A stretch of 64,000 nt of DNA from positions 315,001 to 379,000 of the forward strand of contig JASJOG010000015.1 in assembly GCA_030142905.1 (NCBI GenBank), given 5' to 3'. Every line of letters begins with the position of its first letter. The stretch's first letter is position 1. The notes below the pieces were generated by a model. That model was not told the origin of the DNA and did not search any database. It worked only from the letters and a program-made list of their open reading frames with translations. This document shows positions 27,901 to 39,600 of this stretch, in pieces. The DNA comes from Heliopora coerulea. Lineage: Eukaryota; Cnidaria; Anthozoa; Scleralcyonacea; Helioporidae. The translations under genes were made by a program, and so were the position numbers.

Positions 27901-30900
27901 GATAAACTGATGCCAGATTGAAGAGGGAGATGGATTCTTGCAAAACCGGAGCCAGGATGACTGACTCGTCATTAGTGTTAAGTACAAGCATAAAGTTTTG
28001 AGAGTGGAACTCCATGATTTTACTCTTCAGTATCTGTTATTGGTTTGTTGGGTAAATTAATTCATCACTTTGGTCGAAGCGGTGCAGCATATTAGGGAGT
28101 TTATGAAAACGCAACGCGGACATCAAGGACGTCGCGGCTTTACAATAAGATATCACTTCCAAAAAAAAGAAATGAATAATCTGTGATCCTCAGTGTATTC
28201 TTCAATCCGTCCTGGCTGTAAGCAACACACCTGGAAGATCATTTCCATGTCTTCACGAGGACTGCGGAAAAACAAACACGGAGAGCTTTGAGTTGTATTC
28301 AACAAACAACGTTAATCAACCGGCTAGAATTGCTTGGAAGCATTTATTTGGAACAAAATGAATCTTCTTAGTTTAGCAGGTGTGGTTTTCTTCACGTCCG
28401 TAGAATTTGAACAACTTAGTTTACTGGCGTCAGCGTCGCAGCTTTCGTAAACTCCCCAATCCCAGCGCGGTGAAGCGCCATAGCCGTCGCCTTCTAGGAA
28501 GGATACCGTCTGTGAACATCAACCTAGTTCAGACCCACTTCCTTTAGCGTATTACTGTATATAACGGTGTATGTTTCCAAGGGGTCTGAGGTCTGATGAT
28601 GAAGAATGATGATGATGAAGATGAAGAATGATGATGATGAAGAATGATGATGATGAATCGCTTTTTGCTAATCTTGAAATTTCTTATTAACGGGTAACTA
28701 GAAATTCCGCTACAAAACGTAAACAAAAGCGGCAAACAATATTTTCGATGTTGACTTGATCAGTCTGACCAACACTTGTCCAAGTGCTGCTGCTTTTTTG
28801 TTTATTTTGCGTCATTTGCGTCGGAATTTGCGGCCCCATACTCACCAAGATGAAGGTAAGATGGTGTATTCCTAACAGTGAAGAACCGAAACAGTTCGCT
28901 AACATTTCATAATGGCAGATGTAATCCGTAGCTAACTACATCTGTTGAAGCCCTAATTCTAGCTGACTAAATTGTTGTGAAGTAGCTGAAGTTAATGTAA
29001 CCCTGTTCGTTTCTATCTCCAGGCACCAAATGTACGTCCTTAACTGACCTCCAGTTCAATCTCTACCATTATTTTAATCTTAAAAATAATAGTAAAAAAT
29101 TAAATTATAAAATAAATGTTAAAAATTTATACCAATAAAATAAATCATGGAGTACTATTAACAATAACAATATTTTTCTAATAAAAAAACAACTTATCAA
29201 CTAACAATCCCCATGTGTTATTCAAGAACCTGTTTCCTACCAATTATATATTATTTGATTTCTTACAACAAGTTGGTTCTACCAATTAGTTCTCACGGGA
29301 ACTGTAGCTACATTTTATACACATACTCTAAGACATGTCACAAAAATAACAAAAAGTGGCCAGAAACAGTCCCAGATCTAACTATGACTATTTAAAATTA
29401 TAACCATGTGACTGTTTACATAACTGTATCGACACCATTCATAAACCTGGTTAAAGTTCTCCGTAGCAGTTTTCTTCACTAGCTAATCCCGGGCAAGACT
29501 GTTTCAAAATCATTGACCATAAATTTTCATACAACTCGGATATTAATGATGTTGTAAATCCCATAAAACACGACTATACACCTCTCCCAAACCGTCGTAG
29601 CCACATGACGTAAAAAGCGAAACAACAACCCCGTACCACCTTCCGCCAACCAACTCTGTTCATCCAATCAGTTACCAGCTTTTTCAATGATATTTTAATC
29701 GAAACTTTCGAAAAATGACCAAGTGCAGACGTTGCAGTAGGCCACACTATGAAAGAACCACATATCCTGATAAAAATAGGCAACAATAGTTATAACATTG
29801 CTCCCTAATGCCCAGAATCGGACATCCTTCAAGACTGCGTCATCACTAGCTGAACAGTTAAGCACTCGCACAACACAGATAAAGCGCACACAACTCCACC
29901 ATGAAACAGCGAACATCGAAACTCGTCAGATAAAGAACTTCAAGAAACCGCACAACGTGTGCACCCCCGAAAAACGAGATTCAGGTACACAATCTCTTAT
30001 CCGAAACCCCATGGGACCAGACACTTTTCGGAATTCGGAATTTTTCGGATTTCGGAATGGCAGTATTACATACCGTATATAGGATAGAATATTAAGTCAA
30101 TTATTAGGGAATGGCAATATTTCTGCAGTAGACCTTATAAATATTCACACTGAGTGGGGCAAATGAAGACTATAAATTATATTACAATTTATTTGTACTG
30201 TGGTAAATGAAGTGAGATAAAGATAGGCAATAAAATTACTAGCACAAGGCCTACCTTTTTATTTTGAACCAAAACATACGGTAAAACGTCAAATATAAAC
30301 TGACTCGAACTAAGCTAAATACCTGAACATCTATGTACATGCAGTAAAATGTTCCATGGAAAAAATGTTCCATGGAAAAAATGTTCGGTTTTCGGAGCTT
30401 TTCGGTTTTCAGAATTTCGGATAAAAGATTGTGTACCTGTACTTGACTGTAGAAAACGAACGATAGACATGCTGCTCCTTGATCATAAAACGAATATAAA
30501 TTATGAGTTTTCAAGTTATTGGAAAAACAGTTTCCATGAAGATAAGAGCTACGGGCGCCATGATGACTGCTTTATGTCACTTTGGTATAAGAAAAGAACG
30601 GGTAAGGAAGTGTTAAAATGTACTACCAAGACCGAAACCAAAAATGACCGAAAAATAAAACGTGATAAAACTACCTTCACTTGGAAAGGGGAAAACAACT
30701 GAGCATTTAATGATTCTGGTAAACATAACACTACAACAAAGACTACTAAAGACTATTTTTTGGCGCGTGAAGTGCATATGATATCATACTTGAAAGCTGA
30801 TATTTTTCTCACAACTCTAAAAAACACTTCTGAGACGAAAAAAGAAATTAAATTTGATGATATGATTATCAAATACCACAGGTATTCACTTCAATGGCTC

Positions 30901-31917
30901 TTGAATATATAATGGGAGTAGTGTCATGTTAACTGCGTGGTTTGTTATTTCCAAAGATTGCGGATCAGTTACAATGGTTTTACAGGATAACATGCGAGTT
31001 TTGTTGACCTTTAAACAAAGGCAGCACGATGGATATCCGGTGTGCACAAAATACTGTCTAAACTACGCCGATGGCGGTCTATTGGTATCAAACTGGTCAG
31101 AAATGCAAACAATAACAAGTGCCGATTATGCAAATATTTTAAGGAAAACAAGGATCGAAACATCGAGAAGAGATAAAAATCGAAATAATATATAAACATG
31201 TCAAGTAAACTGGCTCTTTTCACATTAAACTTGGGCCAAGTTTACCTGTTCTGAGGGTCATGCAGCTGAGACTGCTTCACATGCAACTGTCAATTTACCT
31301 GAAATTTTGAAGCTTATTAAAAAACAGCCTCATTTGCGGCGGAGAAGAACCGTCGTATGCAAACGACAATGTTTATTTAAAGGAGATTAAGATTGTTTTC
31401 CCGTCCCGTCCCTTGACACCGACACGTGAAAACTCCGAAAACATTTTACGACATTACAGCGGCAACGCAAGCACGAGTACAAAACTGCAGCGCAAAATTT
31501 CAAAACACACTTCTAGATGCAATCAAGGAAAGCAATCGTTATTGTAAACACTTTAACTTCCTGATGTGATGTACACAAAGATTGTTGTTTTACCATTTAA
31601 GTATTTTATTGATATTAGTTCTTGCAATACACAGACCGACCACACACTCATTTGAGTATGACGTTTGGGTTGTTGTACGGTACACGTTTCGTACGTTACA
31701 CCAAATAAGCAAAACAAAATTGAGAAATAAGTGGAGAATTGCCTCTTCAGACATGAAATACTGATGACAAGCTACACTCCTAGCTTCCAGCCAAAACGAA
31801 TTCAATGAACGAGCGACAATATTGTAGTGTAAAAATTTTCTAAAAGTACTTACCAAATGATGCTTTGATTCGTTCTATCAAAAGGAGAGATAAGACAAGG
31901 TTTAGAATGCGTCCCAT
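18150..31917 (-). CDS. Kinase-less FGFR-like receptor: SP, 4 Ig, Ly6-like module, TM; 629 aa
   Basis: Seven minus-strand exons: 31854-31917, 24004-24285, 22230-22604, 21546-21824, 20716-21087, 19898-20127 and 18150-18437. They sum to 1,890 nt; the first five junctions are phase 1 and the last is phase 0. Exon 1 encodes a signal peptide. Each of the next four exons encodes one Ig domain with the paired Cys, a core Trp and a YTC motif near the second Cys. Ig1 and Ig3 resemble FGFR D2 (Ig3 has NDYGSIRHHFRLHV); Ig2 and Ig4 resemble FGFR D3 and share a W-K-W motif. Then comes a cysteine-rich module starting LWCYDYRG and ending CCCVDELCN (residues about 470-550), like a Ly6/uPAR or activin-receptor three-finger domain. 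A TM helix lies at about 569-591, followed by a tail of under 40 residues. No kinase exon lies downstream. By analogy with FGFRL1 it could bind FGF without kinase signalling; that is inference. The 7.6-kb first intron is full of repeats, so further exons there cannot be excluded. Confidence 0.83.
20242..20664. repeat. GGAA/GGGA polypurine microsatellite in intron
   Basis: About 420 bp of nearly uninterrupted purines on the plus strand, ending in a long GGGA run at about 20,590-20,664. It lies in the intron between the Ig4 exon and the Ly6-like exon. G-quadruplex or triplex structure is plausible. The frame of the Ig4 exon stays open through it on the minus strand (Pro-Ser-Leu-Phe repeats) until a stop at 20,189. 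Confidence 0.93.
21855..21965. repeat. AAC-rich microsatellite
   Basis: Imperfect AAC/AAT trinucleotide repeats in the intron between the Ig2 and Ig3 exons of the FGFR-like gene. Confidence 0.85.
24515..24548 (+). repeat. Dispersed short repeat, copy 3
   Basis: AAAATCGTCTGGTGTTAGCC followed by AGAATGAAA, matching the copy near 12,620. A shorter variant sits at 22,061-22,085. Both lie in introns of the FGFR-like gene. Confidence 0.45.
24953..26890 (-). mobile_element. L2/CR1-type non-LTR retrotransposon, 5'-truncated and dead
   Basis: The minus-strand frame 25486-26850 encodes reverse transcriptase with recognisable blocks: ...GDRTNASNYRPISILP, FLDLTYAFDTVDHEIL, CGVPQGSILGPLLF and the catalytic YADDT. 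The C-terminal part continues below 25,486, but only after an in-frame TAA and a frameshift near 25,380, ending at 25,134 (HSYNTRN-type tail). The endonuclease half is missing. The 3' end runs into a short trinucleotide microsatellite at 24,953-24,992, as L2/CR1 elements often do. The 5' edge near 26,890 is approximate. It lies in intron 1 of the FGFR-like gene in the same orientation. Confidence 0.9.
27243..27554. repeat. Large near-perfect palindrome (119-bp arms)
   Basis: Arms 27243-27361 and 27436-27554 are reverse complements with one mismatch. The 74-bp spacer contains a second perfect palindrome (27393-27409 with 27416-27432, 6-bp loop). The inner arm ends carry a GCAACGAAACGTC motif next to a short GTTGC/GCAAC hairpin, which resembles terminal repeats of Penelope-like elements; that origin is inference. 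Confidence 0.9.
28595..28660. repeat. GATGAA/GATGAT microsatellite
   Basis: Short imperfect trinucleotide tract in intron 1 of the FGFR-like gene. The surrounding 27,555-29,980 holds nothing I recognise. Confidence 0.8.
29982..30439. mobile_element. Non-autonomous DNA transposon (MITE-like) with 25-bp TIRs
   Basis: The 25 bp at 29982-30006 and 30415-30439 are inverted copies with one mismatch, beginning CAGGTACACAATCT. Inside each end are extra TTCGGA-type subterminal repeats. No transposase coding was seen in about 460 bp. The TATCCGAAA-containing termini recall pogo/Tigger-type ends, but I could not fix a target-site duplication. Confidence 0.65.
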
Positions 31918-34900
31918 ATTTCGTTGTCCCTGATAGCAATAAGCGGCTTTCATGCCGTTGTCATACTACGTACTAGTGGGTTCGCACCAACCTGAGACGA
32001 TGGTTCTTTCGGCACTCAAGTGTTTAAAAATGTCATTTCCGGATATTAAATTCATGCCATGTGTGATTGGCTCTCTCTTTTTCTTTCATTAGATCAATAC
32101 TATTTATACAACTCGTCAGCTGATAAAGTAAAAAGCCTTTTTCGGTTCCAATCTTCCCGAAAGACATCAACAAATACAGAAACAGACACGACGGTTTTAT
32201 CACGTATGAACCCTTCCAATCTCGTAAACAACTTGAGGATAATTAGTTCTTTTTGGGCTAATAATTTCACAGCATCAGTGCAGGTTACGCCATGATTAAG
32301 AGCTGCATGTGGTTTGTGTTTGTCCAGCTGAGAAGAAACATCTCCGACCCTTTGTAAGAGGAACTGACCTTTTTAAACAATTTTCTTGGTACGAAGGGGG
32401 GCAGAAGTAATCAAAAACAAACTTCACTGTTCAATAGAGGAAGTAAACGGATTTTTTAAGTCAGGCAGCTAGAGAAGTGAGGTAAGGGGTTAATTTTGGA
32501 CACTGGAAAGGTTTGAGGACCTTGCTGGCTTTCAGGGATTATCTGTGCAACTTAAGCAGAATGTTGGGGGTTGAAAATACACTGACACCTTTTGATTTGT
32601 TTGGTTGATCGGATTATTGATTGTTTGTGCTCAAAATTCAATCTATGGTGGTTACAAAATATGCTGGTTATGGTATTACTAAAGGCCATATGAAGTAGGC
32701 AAGGCAAAATCACCAGTTCAGCATTTCAACGGAAGGATGACGAGTTCAGTCAAAGGATTACCTTAATAAAAAACAAACGTCAGACTTCTAATAGGATTTT
32801 GCCTTTATCAAAAGAGTAAGAACAGCTGGGTTGTAAAGATTTTAATAGGATTGAAAATCTTGTCTGAATGTGCCGCGTGACAGGTAAATGATGGGAAAAT
32901 ATGTAGCACTGAGCCAGATGACACAGAAAAACGTTTCACATGAACGTAATTAAAGACAAAGTAGTTTTATCTTTTCTTTGGAAATGTATTCAACGTTTGC
33001 CCGGTGTTTTCCAAAAAAAGGAAACTAAACTTTCCAAGAGTCTTTATAAGAAATAAAAGCAGTTCCGAACTGGGTTTATAATTTTTAGGAAAAACAATCG
33101 CTGTATGCATCCGTGGTGGCATTTCAAGTATTTTATTTCAAACCAAAAGTTGAATATCGAAAAATAAACTCTAAGAACGCCATTTTATATAAGTGAAGTG
33201 TACTGCCATGCAACCAGCAAGTTTGAAACATCAACAATTACAATAAATATAAATTCCTAACGATGAAGAAAATTACAAATATAAGACGATTTGTTTACTG
33301 GACATAGCGTGACAGAATGACAAGTCTGAAAACTGTACATTTGTGATGTTTCATGAACATGAGGTGACAGAAGCAATACATGACGCAATATAAACACTTG
33401 GTTACTGCTGTTGAAAGGACACCGAGTTTCTTACTCACGAACGCAAGGATACGAATTAAAGTGAATTTCCCGAGGCTTATTCAGGGACAGACTGGTCAGT
33501 TCGGTTCACCCGCCAAAAGCCTTGAGGGCCCCTTCACCAAAAGAACCATGAAGCCCTTCCCTAACGCATTCATTGTTAATAATAATTGCAATAAAGTCGA
33601 AATATTACAGTCTCATATACTCGTCTTGTTTTGACTCATATCTTGAGTTTTCCAAGATGTCTCAATTTCTCGGAATATGTTTTATTTTGTACTTTTTTAA
33701 GTTGTCGGCTGGTCTTGGATTTTAGTAACACAGTTAACCCACGGTGTGACAGATATGCGAGCGAGGTGTCAACAAACGATCTGTGAACGAATTTCAAGAT
33801 CTGACCCTCAGAAAATGTTTACTCTGATCTTCCAACGGAGAACATATCATGCACACTTACCAACACTCGGAAGTTCATAATACCAGTGAGGCTTATGAAC
33901 TATGATATAGTGTAGGTAGACAGAGTTCTTCAATCTTTTCATGTTTCAAACAATGCGTATCAGACTAGTCAACAACTGGGAATATATCTTGAAGAACTGA
34001 GAGTATATCTCGATATAAGCTCGACTTGTGCCTATCTAAGCGCGTAGTTGAATGGCTTAACCGTCTCACTGGTTATCTGAAGGTTACAGGTTGTATATAA
34101 ATACAGTGGGTAAACTTGGCTCTTCATCGAAATCCTTCAGCAACTCAATGTTTCGAACGCCTCACCGGTGACCATGCGAAAGACTGCGGTTTCATTTCTT
34201 CGTCAGGGGTTCTGAAAACATTCTCCCGGATATCTGGATTCAAAGAACATTAATAAAACGAAGCTTTCCTGAAGCAAGCATTGACAACCGTTGCGGTCGC
34301 AATCCGAACACTTCTGATTTCATTCAAAATAATGTAAATAAGAGTATGCTAAATACAGTATTTCTACCGTAGACTTGTTATTATACATGTAAATGTTTCA
34401 AGTCATTACAGCATTGCTGGTGGTTCGAGAAAAAAAAAAAGAAGCGGAAACAGCATTGTTATACATCAAAAGGATTGATGAACCAACAGTATTGTTCATC
34501 ACCGTTGGCTTGCAACGATATTGTTTAATGATTGATCAACCAACAGGGGATCTTCATGACCGCAGGAAAATGGCAAAAATGTGTTGATAGACAGTGGTGT
34601 GGTCACTGAATTAATCGCGTTATTGCTTGGATATTGCATAAAATGCCTCATATCAGTCTTAGGAAACTTAAAATACAACATTTTCCTACCAAGCTTACTC
34701 GCATGGCCAGACTTCTTTGAAGCCGTATTTTGCGCTTTCAGTACGCCAGTGGAGAATTCAACTTTAGCGAGCTAGCATTAGTAGAGCGAACATCTTTATT
34801 ATAATTCGTAACATGGATTGCTTGTTCTTGTTGACAAGTTGTTGCAGCATTGATGATTGTACAATTCTGTAACAACACTAACATCATGCCTGAGCAATAT

Positions 34901-34957
34901 TTTTGTACAGTGCAACATTGCTTACAGTGTTGCGGGAACCACTATTTTAATAAAATA
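31918..34957. other. Intergenic, no gene recognised
   Basis: Upstream of the FGFR-like start codon on the minus strand, so its promoter should lie in the first few hundred bases. I found no splice-supported exon, RNA gene or repeat structure in the remainder. Confidence 0.5.
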
Positions 34958-35010
34958 CAAAACAAAGGTAACTCCAAATGTAGTTAACATTTGGAGTTAC
35001 TATTGTTTTG
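34958..35010. repeat. Inverted repeat hairpin next to minisatellite
   Basis: 24-bp arms (34958-34981 and 34987-35010) with two mismatches and a 5-nt loop; the inner 14 bp are perfect. It sits just left of the 24-bp minisatellite. Confidence 0.8.
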
Positions 35011-35029
35011 TAGTTTACAGTGTACAATA

Positions 35030-35440
35030 CAACATTGCCCACGGGTTGCAGTGCAATATTGTACACAGTGTGCAGCAAAACATTGTTCAGTGTGCAGCAA
35101 AATATTGTTCACAGTGTGCAGCAAAACATTGTACACAGTGTGCAGCACAACACTGTTCACAGTGTACAGCACAACATTGTTCACAGCGTGCAGCACAACA
35201 TTGTTCACAGCGTGCAGCACAACATTGTTCACAGCGTGCAGCACAACATTGTTCACAGTGTGCAGAACAACATTGTTCACAGTGTGCAGCACAACATTGT
35301 TCACAGTGTGCAGCACAACATTGTTCACAATGTACAGCACAACATTGTTCACAGCGTGCAGAACAACATTGTTCACAGTGTGCAGTACTACACTGTTCAC
35401 AGTGTGCAGCACAACATTGTTCAGTGTGTAGTAAAATGTT
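35030..35440. repeat. 24-bp minisatellite, about 17 units
   Basis: Unit contains GCACAACATTGTTCACAG; successive TTGTTCAC sites are 24 bp apart (for example 35177 and 35201). Because 24 is a multiple of three and the unit lacks stops, all three plus frames and one minus frame stay open and give 8-residue peptide repeats. No start, splice or homology evidence supports coding. Confidence 0.95.
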
Positions 35441-35516
35441 CAGTGTGCCGGCACGACGTAGCTCACAGTAAGCAGAACAATATTTTTCAAGCTTCTCAAC
35501 AATTTTTCACGCCTGT

Positions 35517-35940
35517 TGGTGCTGTTGATGATGATGGTGATGATGATGGTGATGGTGATGATGATGGTGATGGTGATGATGATGATGGTGGTGATGATGG
35601 TGGTGATAATCATGATGATAATGGTAGTGATAATCATGATGATAATGGTGGTGATAATGATACTGATGATTATGATGATGATGATGATAATCATGATGGT
35701 GACGATGATGATAATCATGATGATGATAATGACGATGTTGATGATGTTGATGATGATGATGATGATGATGACGGTGATGGTGATGATGATCATGTTGTTC
35801 ATAATGATGATAATGATAATGGTAAAGATGATGGTGGTGATGATGATATTGATGGTGATTATGATGATGATAATGTTGTTGATGATGGTGATAATGGTGA
35901 TGACTGATGAAAGTGATAATGGCGATGGCAATGATGATAG
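35517..35940. repeat. GAT-rich trinucleotide microsatellite
   Basis: About 420 bp of GATGAT, GGTGAT and AATGAT triplets. The Asp-rich reading frame joins the minisatellite frame upstream into one 295-codon open frame, but composition alone explains it. Confidence 0.95.
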
Positions 35941-36089
35941 TGATGCAATAATAACAACGAAAGATTATCAATCATCAGGCTGACTTTTAACGCCTTAGGT
36001 TTTGAGAAGTCTCCGTTCATATCACACATTAACTTATGCTATCAAAATGCTCATAGCGAAAATGCAACATTCAGAACTTCTATAATTCT

Positions 36090-36345
36090 AATTAAATAAG
36101 ATTGCACAGCAATCTGTTTATAATTCTGTGTATTTACACTTTATTTTCAGTATAGTTGATGATTCATTTTCAATCTAGTTTACAATTTTCAAATTATTTA
36201 TAACTGTACTTATACAAGATTGCACGGCAATTTATAATTATGTTTCTTTATCATTTATTTCCAATAGATTTTCAAATTATTTTCAATTTACTTTACAATT
36301 TATTTTCAACTTATTCATGATTAGGATTGCACGATTTTCTGTATC
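36090..36345. repeat. Degenerate tandem repeat, about 110-bp unit
   Basis: An ATTGCAC-containing segment recurs at 36101, 36219 and 36326, each followed by AT-rich sequence with TTTATTTTCA-like blocks. It lies between the microsatellite and the PRC1-B 3' end. Origin unknown. Confidence 0.55.
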
Positions 36346-36663
36346 GTGTTATTTATTGCAAGCATTAAAAGCCAGTACAATACGACGAGATAAAATAAAA
36401 ATAAAATGAATGTTAAATATGTCACGGTAAAGTAAATGGGATAACCGAGAGTATTTCAAGAACTAAGGAACTGTTTGTTCAAAGTTGGAAAAAACAAAAA
36501 CGTTGGTTAATCACACTTAGTTGGCAACCGGTGAGGCTCAATAAACAGTCTGCACGCTAGGTTACTGTTACTTACAAATTCTAGAAAAACACTGACTTTT
36601 AAATGATTTTTTATAAGTGACATGTACTTTATAATAAAACGAACTCTCACAAATCACCATTGC

Positions 36664-39600
36664 TTACGTTTTGTTCTCCATCTCCAATGATCCGCCTTGG
36701 TTTATTTCCACTGGTGGAACAAGTGCACTCACCTCTGTGGAGTCCGTACTGTTTAAGATCACTTTATTACATCCAGCTTCGCAGTTTTGTTCTCGTAATC
36801 CATTCTGTAAGAAAAACTACGTTAATCTTACTGTATTCTAATTTAGCTGAATAATTTAGCTGAATAATTTACCATAAAATGGGAGTATTTAGAGCAAGGC
36901 GGTGGACAGACTTTGCGAAAAGGAGAGCAACGTCCCTCGTACGGTCGGTCAGCGGGCTTTATGGCCAGGTCACCTTCAAAGCATGTTGAGTTCAACGTTC
37001 CTCGTGCAGTCTGACCGACGGTTTTATGCTAGAGTGACCTCGAAAAAAATCCACTTTTAAGTACAAAGTTCGGAGATATCATTGTCCATGAACGTTACGC
37101 GGACTGTCGCCAACGTCCGGTAAAACAAAGCTATTCTAACAGAGGGAGCCGCTTAAAATGCAGATTGTTCTTGCAAATATTTTGCAGGTTTCGGTAACTG
37201 CCGTACTATGTAAAAAATTGTGCGATCGACAAAAAGTGGATTTAGCCTCAGCACAATCTTTATCCCCTGTAACATTGTGATGCATTGAATAACTGTTGAA
37301 AATTTGGAAGTCGAGAGAGCAGGAGGTGGATTGCGGCGGCCTTTGATAAGGGACTAACTGTGGTATAGAATTTTCTCTCAGCGGATGTACTTGTTGTTTT
37401 TTGTTCTAAAGCTGTCTTTCGACCCACGAAGTCGTTCCATTTTGCTATAAAGAGGATCAAGAGATATTTTTGAAAGTGCTGGGCAAAAAGATTTACCACG
37501 ACGTCGGTCCTTTAGTAATGGCGAAGTCAAATTTCGCGAGCTTCATTTTCTAGGCCTTTCAAATAATAGGATACTCGATGCAGTCTTCTCTAGAAATCAG
37601 CGGTCACCAAACGAAATCACGGCAAACAATTGTTAATTTACTTCAATGTACTGACTCGCGGTCACACTCTCAGTCATGCTCTTTCTAAACATAGCAAAGC
37701 CTCTGCAGCCCTAAACATAGCCTCCTCTGCAGCCCTGATTGCATCTTGGGAAGGTTAGTGGTGAAAAGGGCCATTAGATCTTGCCGTAAATTTGGCGCGA
37801 AATAAATTTACTCCAGCAACATAATAGGATATCAACGCTTGCATAAAAAATCCCTCGAGGTTCAACAGTTGAAAAGAAAGTCTAACGCAGTCTTTTGGTA
37901 AAATTACGGAGATAATGCCGAAAATTTAGTCGCATCAGTGGTCTCTGTATTTTGTTTATAAGATCTGGTAGGCTCCTGAAAGTGACTGAAAACTTTCCAT
38001 AGTTACATCGAAATGGACTTTGAAGGAGGCAGGAGTACTCAAACTTTCAGTCATACTAAATTCTAAAGGGCTGTTTACAGTTGCGATTTTGTGCCGTGGG
38101 ATTGACGTCTTGGAGTATGCGTTTAACTGACGAGAGCATCCAGGACAAACTGGAGCGAATCATAAGCGGATATCTTGCTGCGTAGACTGTCGTTGGTTAC
38201 TGCATACACCAGGATGACAATCGCAACGTTCCCAATCGCACGTGTGGACGGCCCTTAAACCTTTCTAAAAACAATGTATACTTCAGCAATGCAGTTACTC
38301 ACACTAAAGTCGTCATAGGACGTACAAGAGACCAGTGAATCACCACTGTTGTCACTTTTTTCTGAAACGTTCGTGGCCGCCGTTGAGTTGAGAGTAACCA
38401 ACGTCTGCGACTTTTCGCACGTCGAAGGAGAAGACTTGACCGTTTTAGTTCCCTTACGTTTATGCGAAACAGTGGTAGAACGTCTTTTGGGTGTCTAAAA
38501 AGTAATAAACCAGCATAGTTTATGGAACTAGAAGATGTAACGAAACACTCTCCAATTCTCTTTTTTAATTTCAACTCGCTTTATTTCTGAATCCTACAGA
38601 TCACAACTCACTATCTATGTATATTGCCACACCTCTAGTTCCATGCTTTTCTCATCAATTACGTCACATGTTCACATTCCCTCTTCCTAAAATAAGCATC
38701 ATCTTTAAATTCGACTTCAACAAAATAGAATCTTATCAAATTGACATAACAACACTTCACCTAAAAGTCAAGCATAAACTTAAATTTAAATCTGTTATCA
38801 AAGTAAAACGATAAGTTCAGTAATTGTTCACAGAGTATCCAAAACGGTCTGGTGGTCTTCTATTGCGTCTCAGGTTGTAGTGCACATTTTCTTCAGGTCC
38901 ATTGTTCACTTGAAGATTTAATCTTCCAGCATTCTCTAGTTCAAATATTGAGTCGTCCAAGTCGGAATCAGAACTTTCAAAATCCTCATTTGTTACTTGT
39001 CCTTCTTCAATGTCATTATTGATCTTAAATCGTTTTAAATTGTTTGAATGAACAATCTTTCTCTTCTTACTCTCGAGTGATTCTATTTCACAGTTACCTT
39101 CTTTAACATCAACCACAAGATATGGACCTAAGTACTTTTCATCCAATCCCCTCGCTCTGAAATTCTTGAGGAGTACTGTATCTCCGATATCGAAGCCTTT
39201 GTTTTGTTGTGACCAGTACTTTGTATCATACGTTCTCTTTTGTTTCCGTTGAGCCTGTCTTATCTTTTCCATTACAATCTTTCGGAGAGTGTTTTGTCGC
39301 TTCTTTAAATCTTCTAGATATTTCACTGGTCCGTGTGTTGGTCTTGCGTCTAGTTCTTGTTGCAACTCATTGTTAGCGCTAAAACCGTCTTCTAATTGAA
39401 CTTTCAAGAGTTGGTTGTCCTTTTCACTGATCTGCAACTTCTCTTCCAGCTCTTGATTTTCTCTAGCACTGTTTCTTAGATGGTCTTTCAACTCTTGGTT
39501 CTCTGCTCTTGCCTTCTCGAGCTGTTCTTTTAAGGTTTGTGTTTCCTTTTTGTCTTCGTTTCCATTTTCTCTCTTTTCAGCCAGTTCTTTCAGTTCTCGT

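Noticed and set aside
33380..33634. 84-codon plus-strand frame
   Set aside because: No homology, no signal or domain, and in a gene-poor interval; likely chance.
35030..35440. CRISPR-like repeats with 24-bp period
   Set aside because: No spacers between units; a simple minisatellite.
35440..35983. Ile-, His- and Met-rich open frames
   Set aside because: Frames of the GAT microsatellite only.
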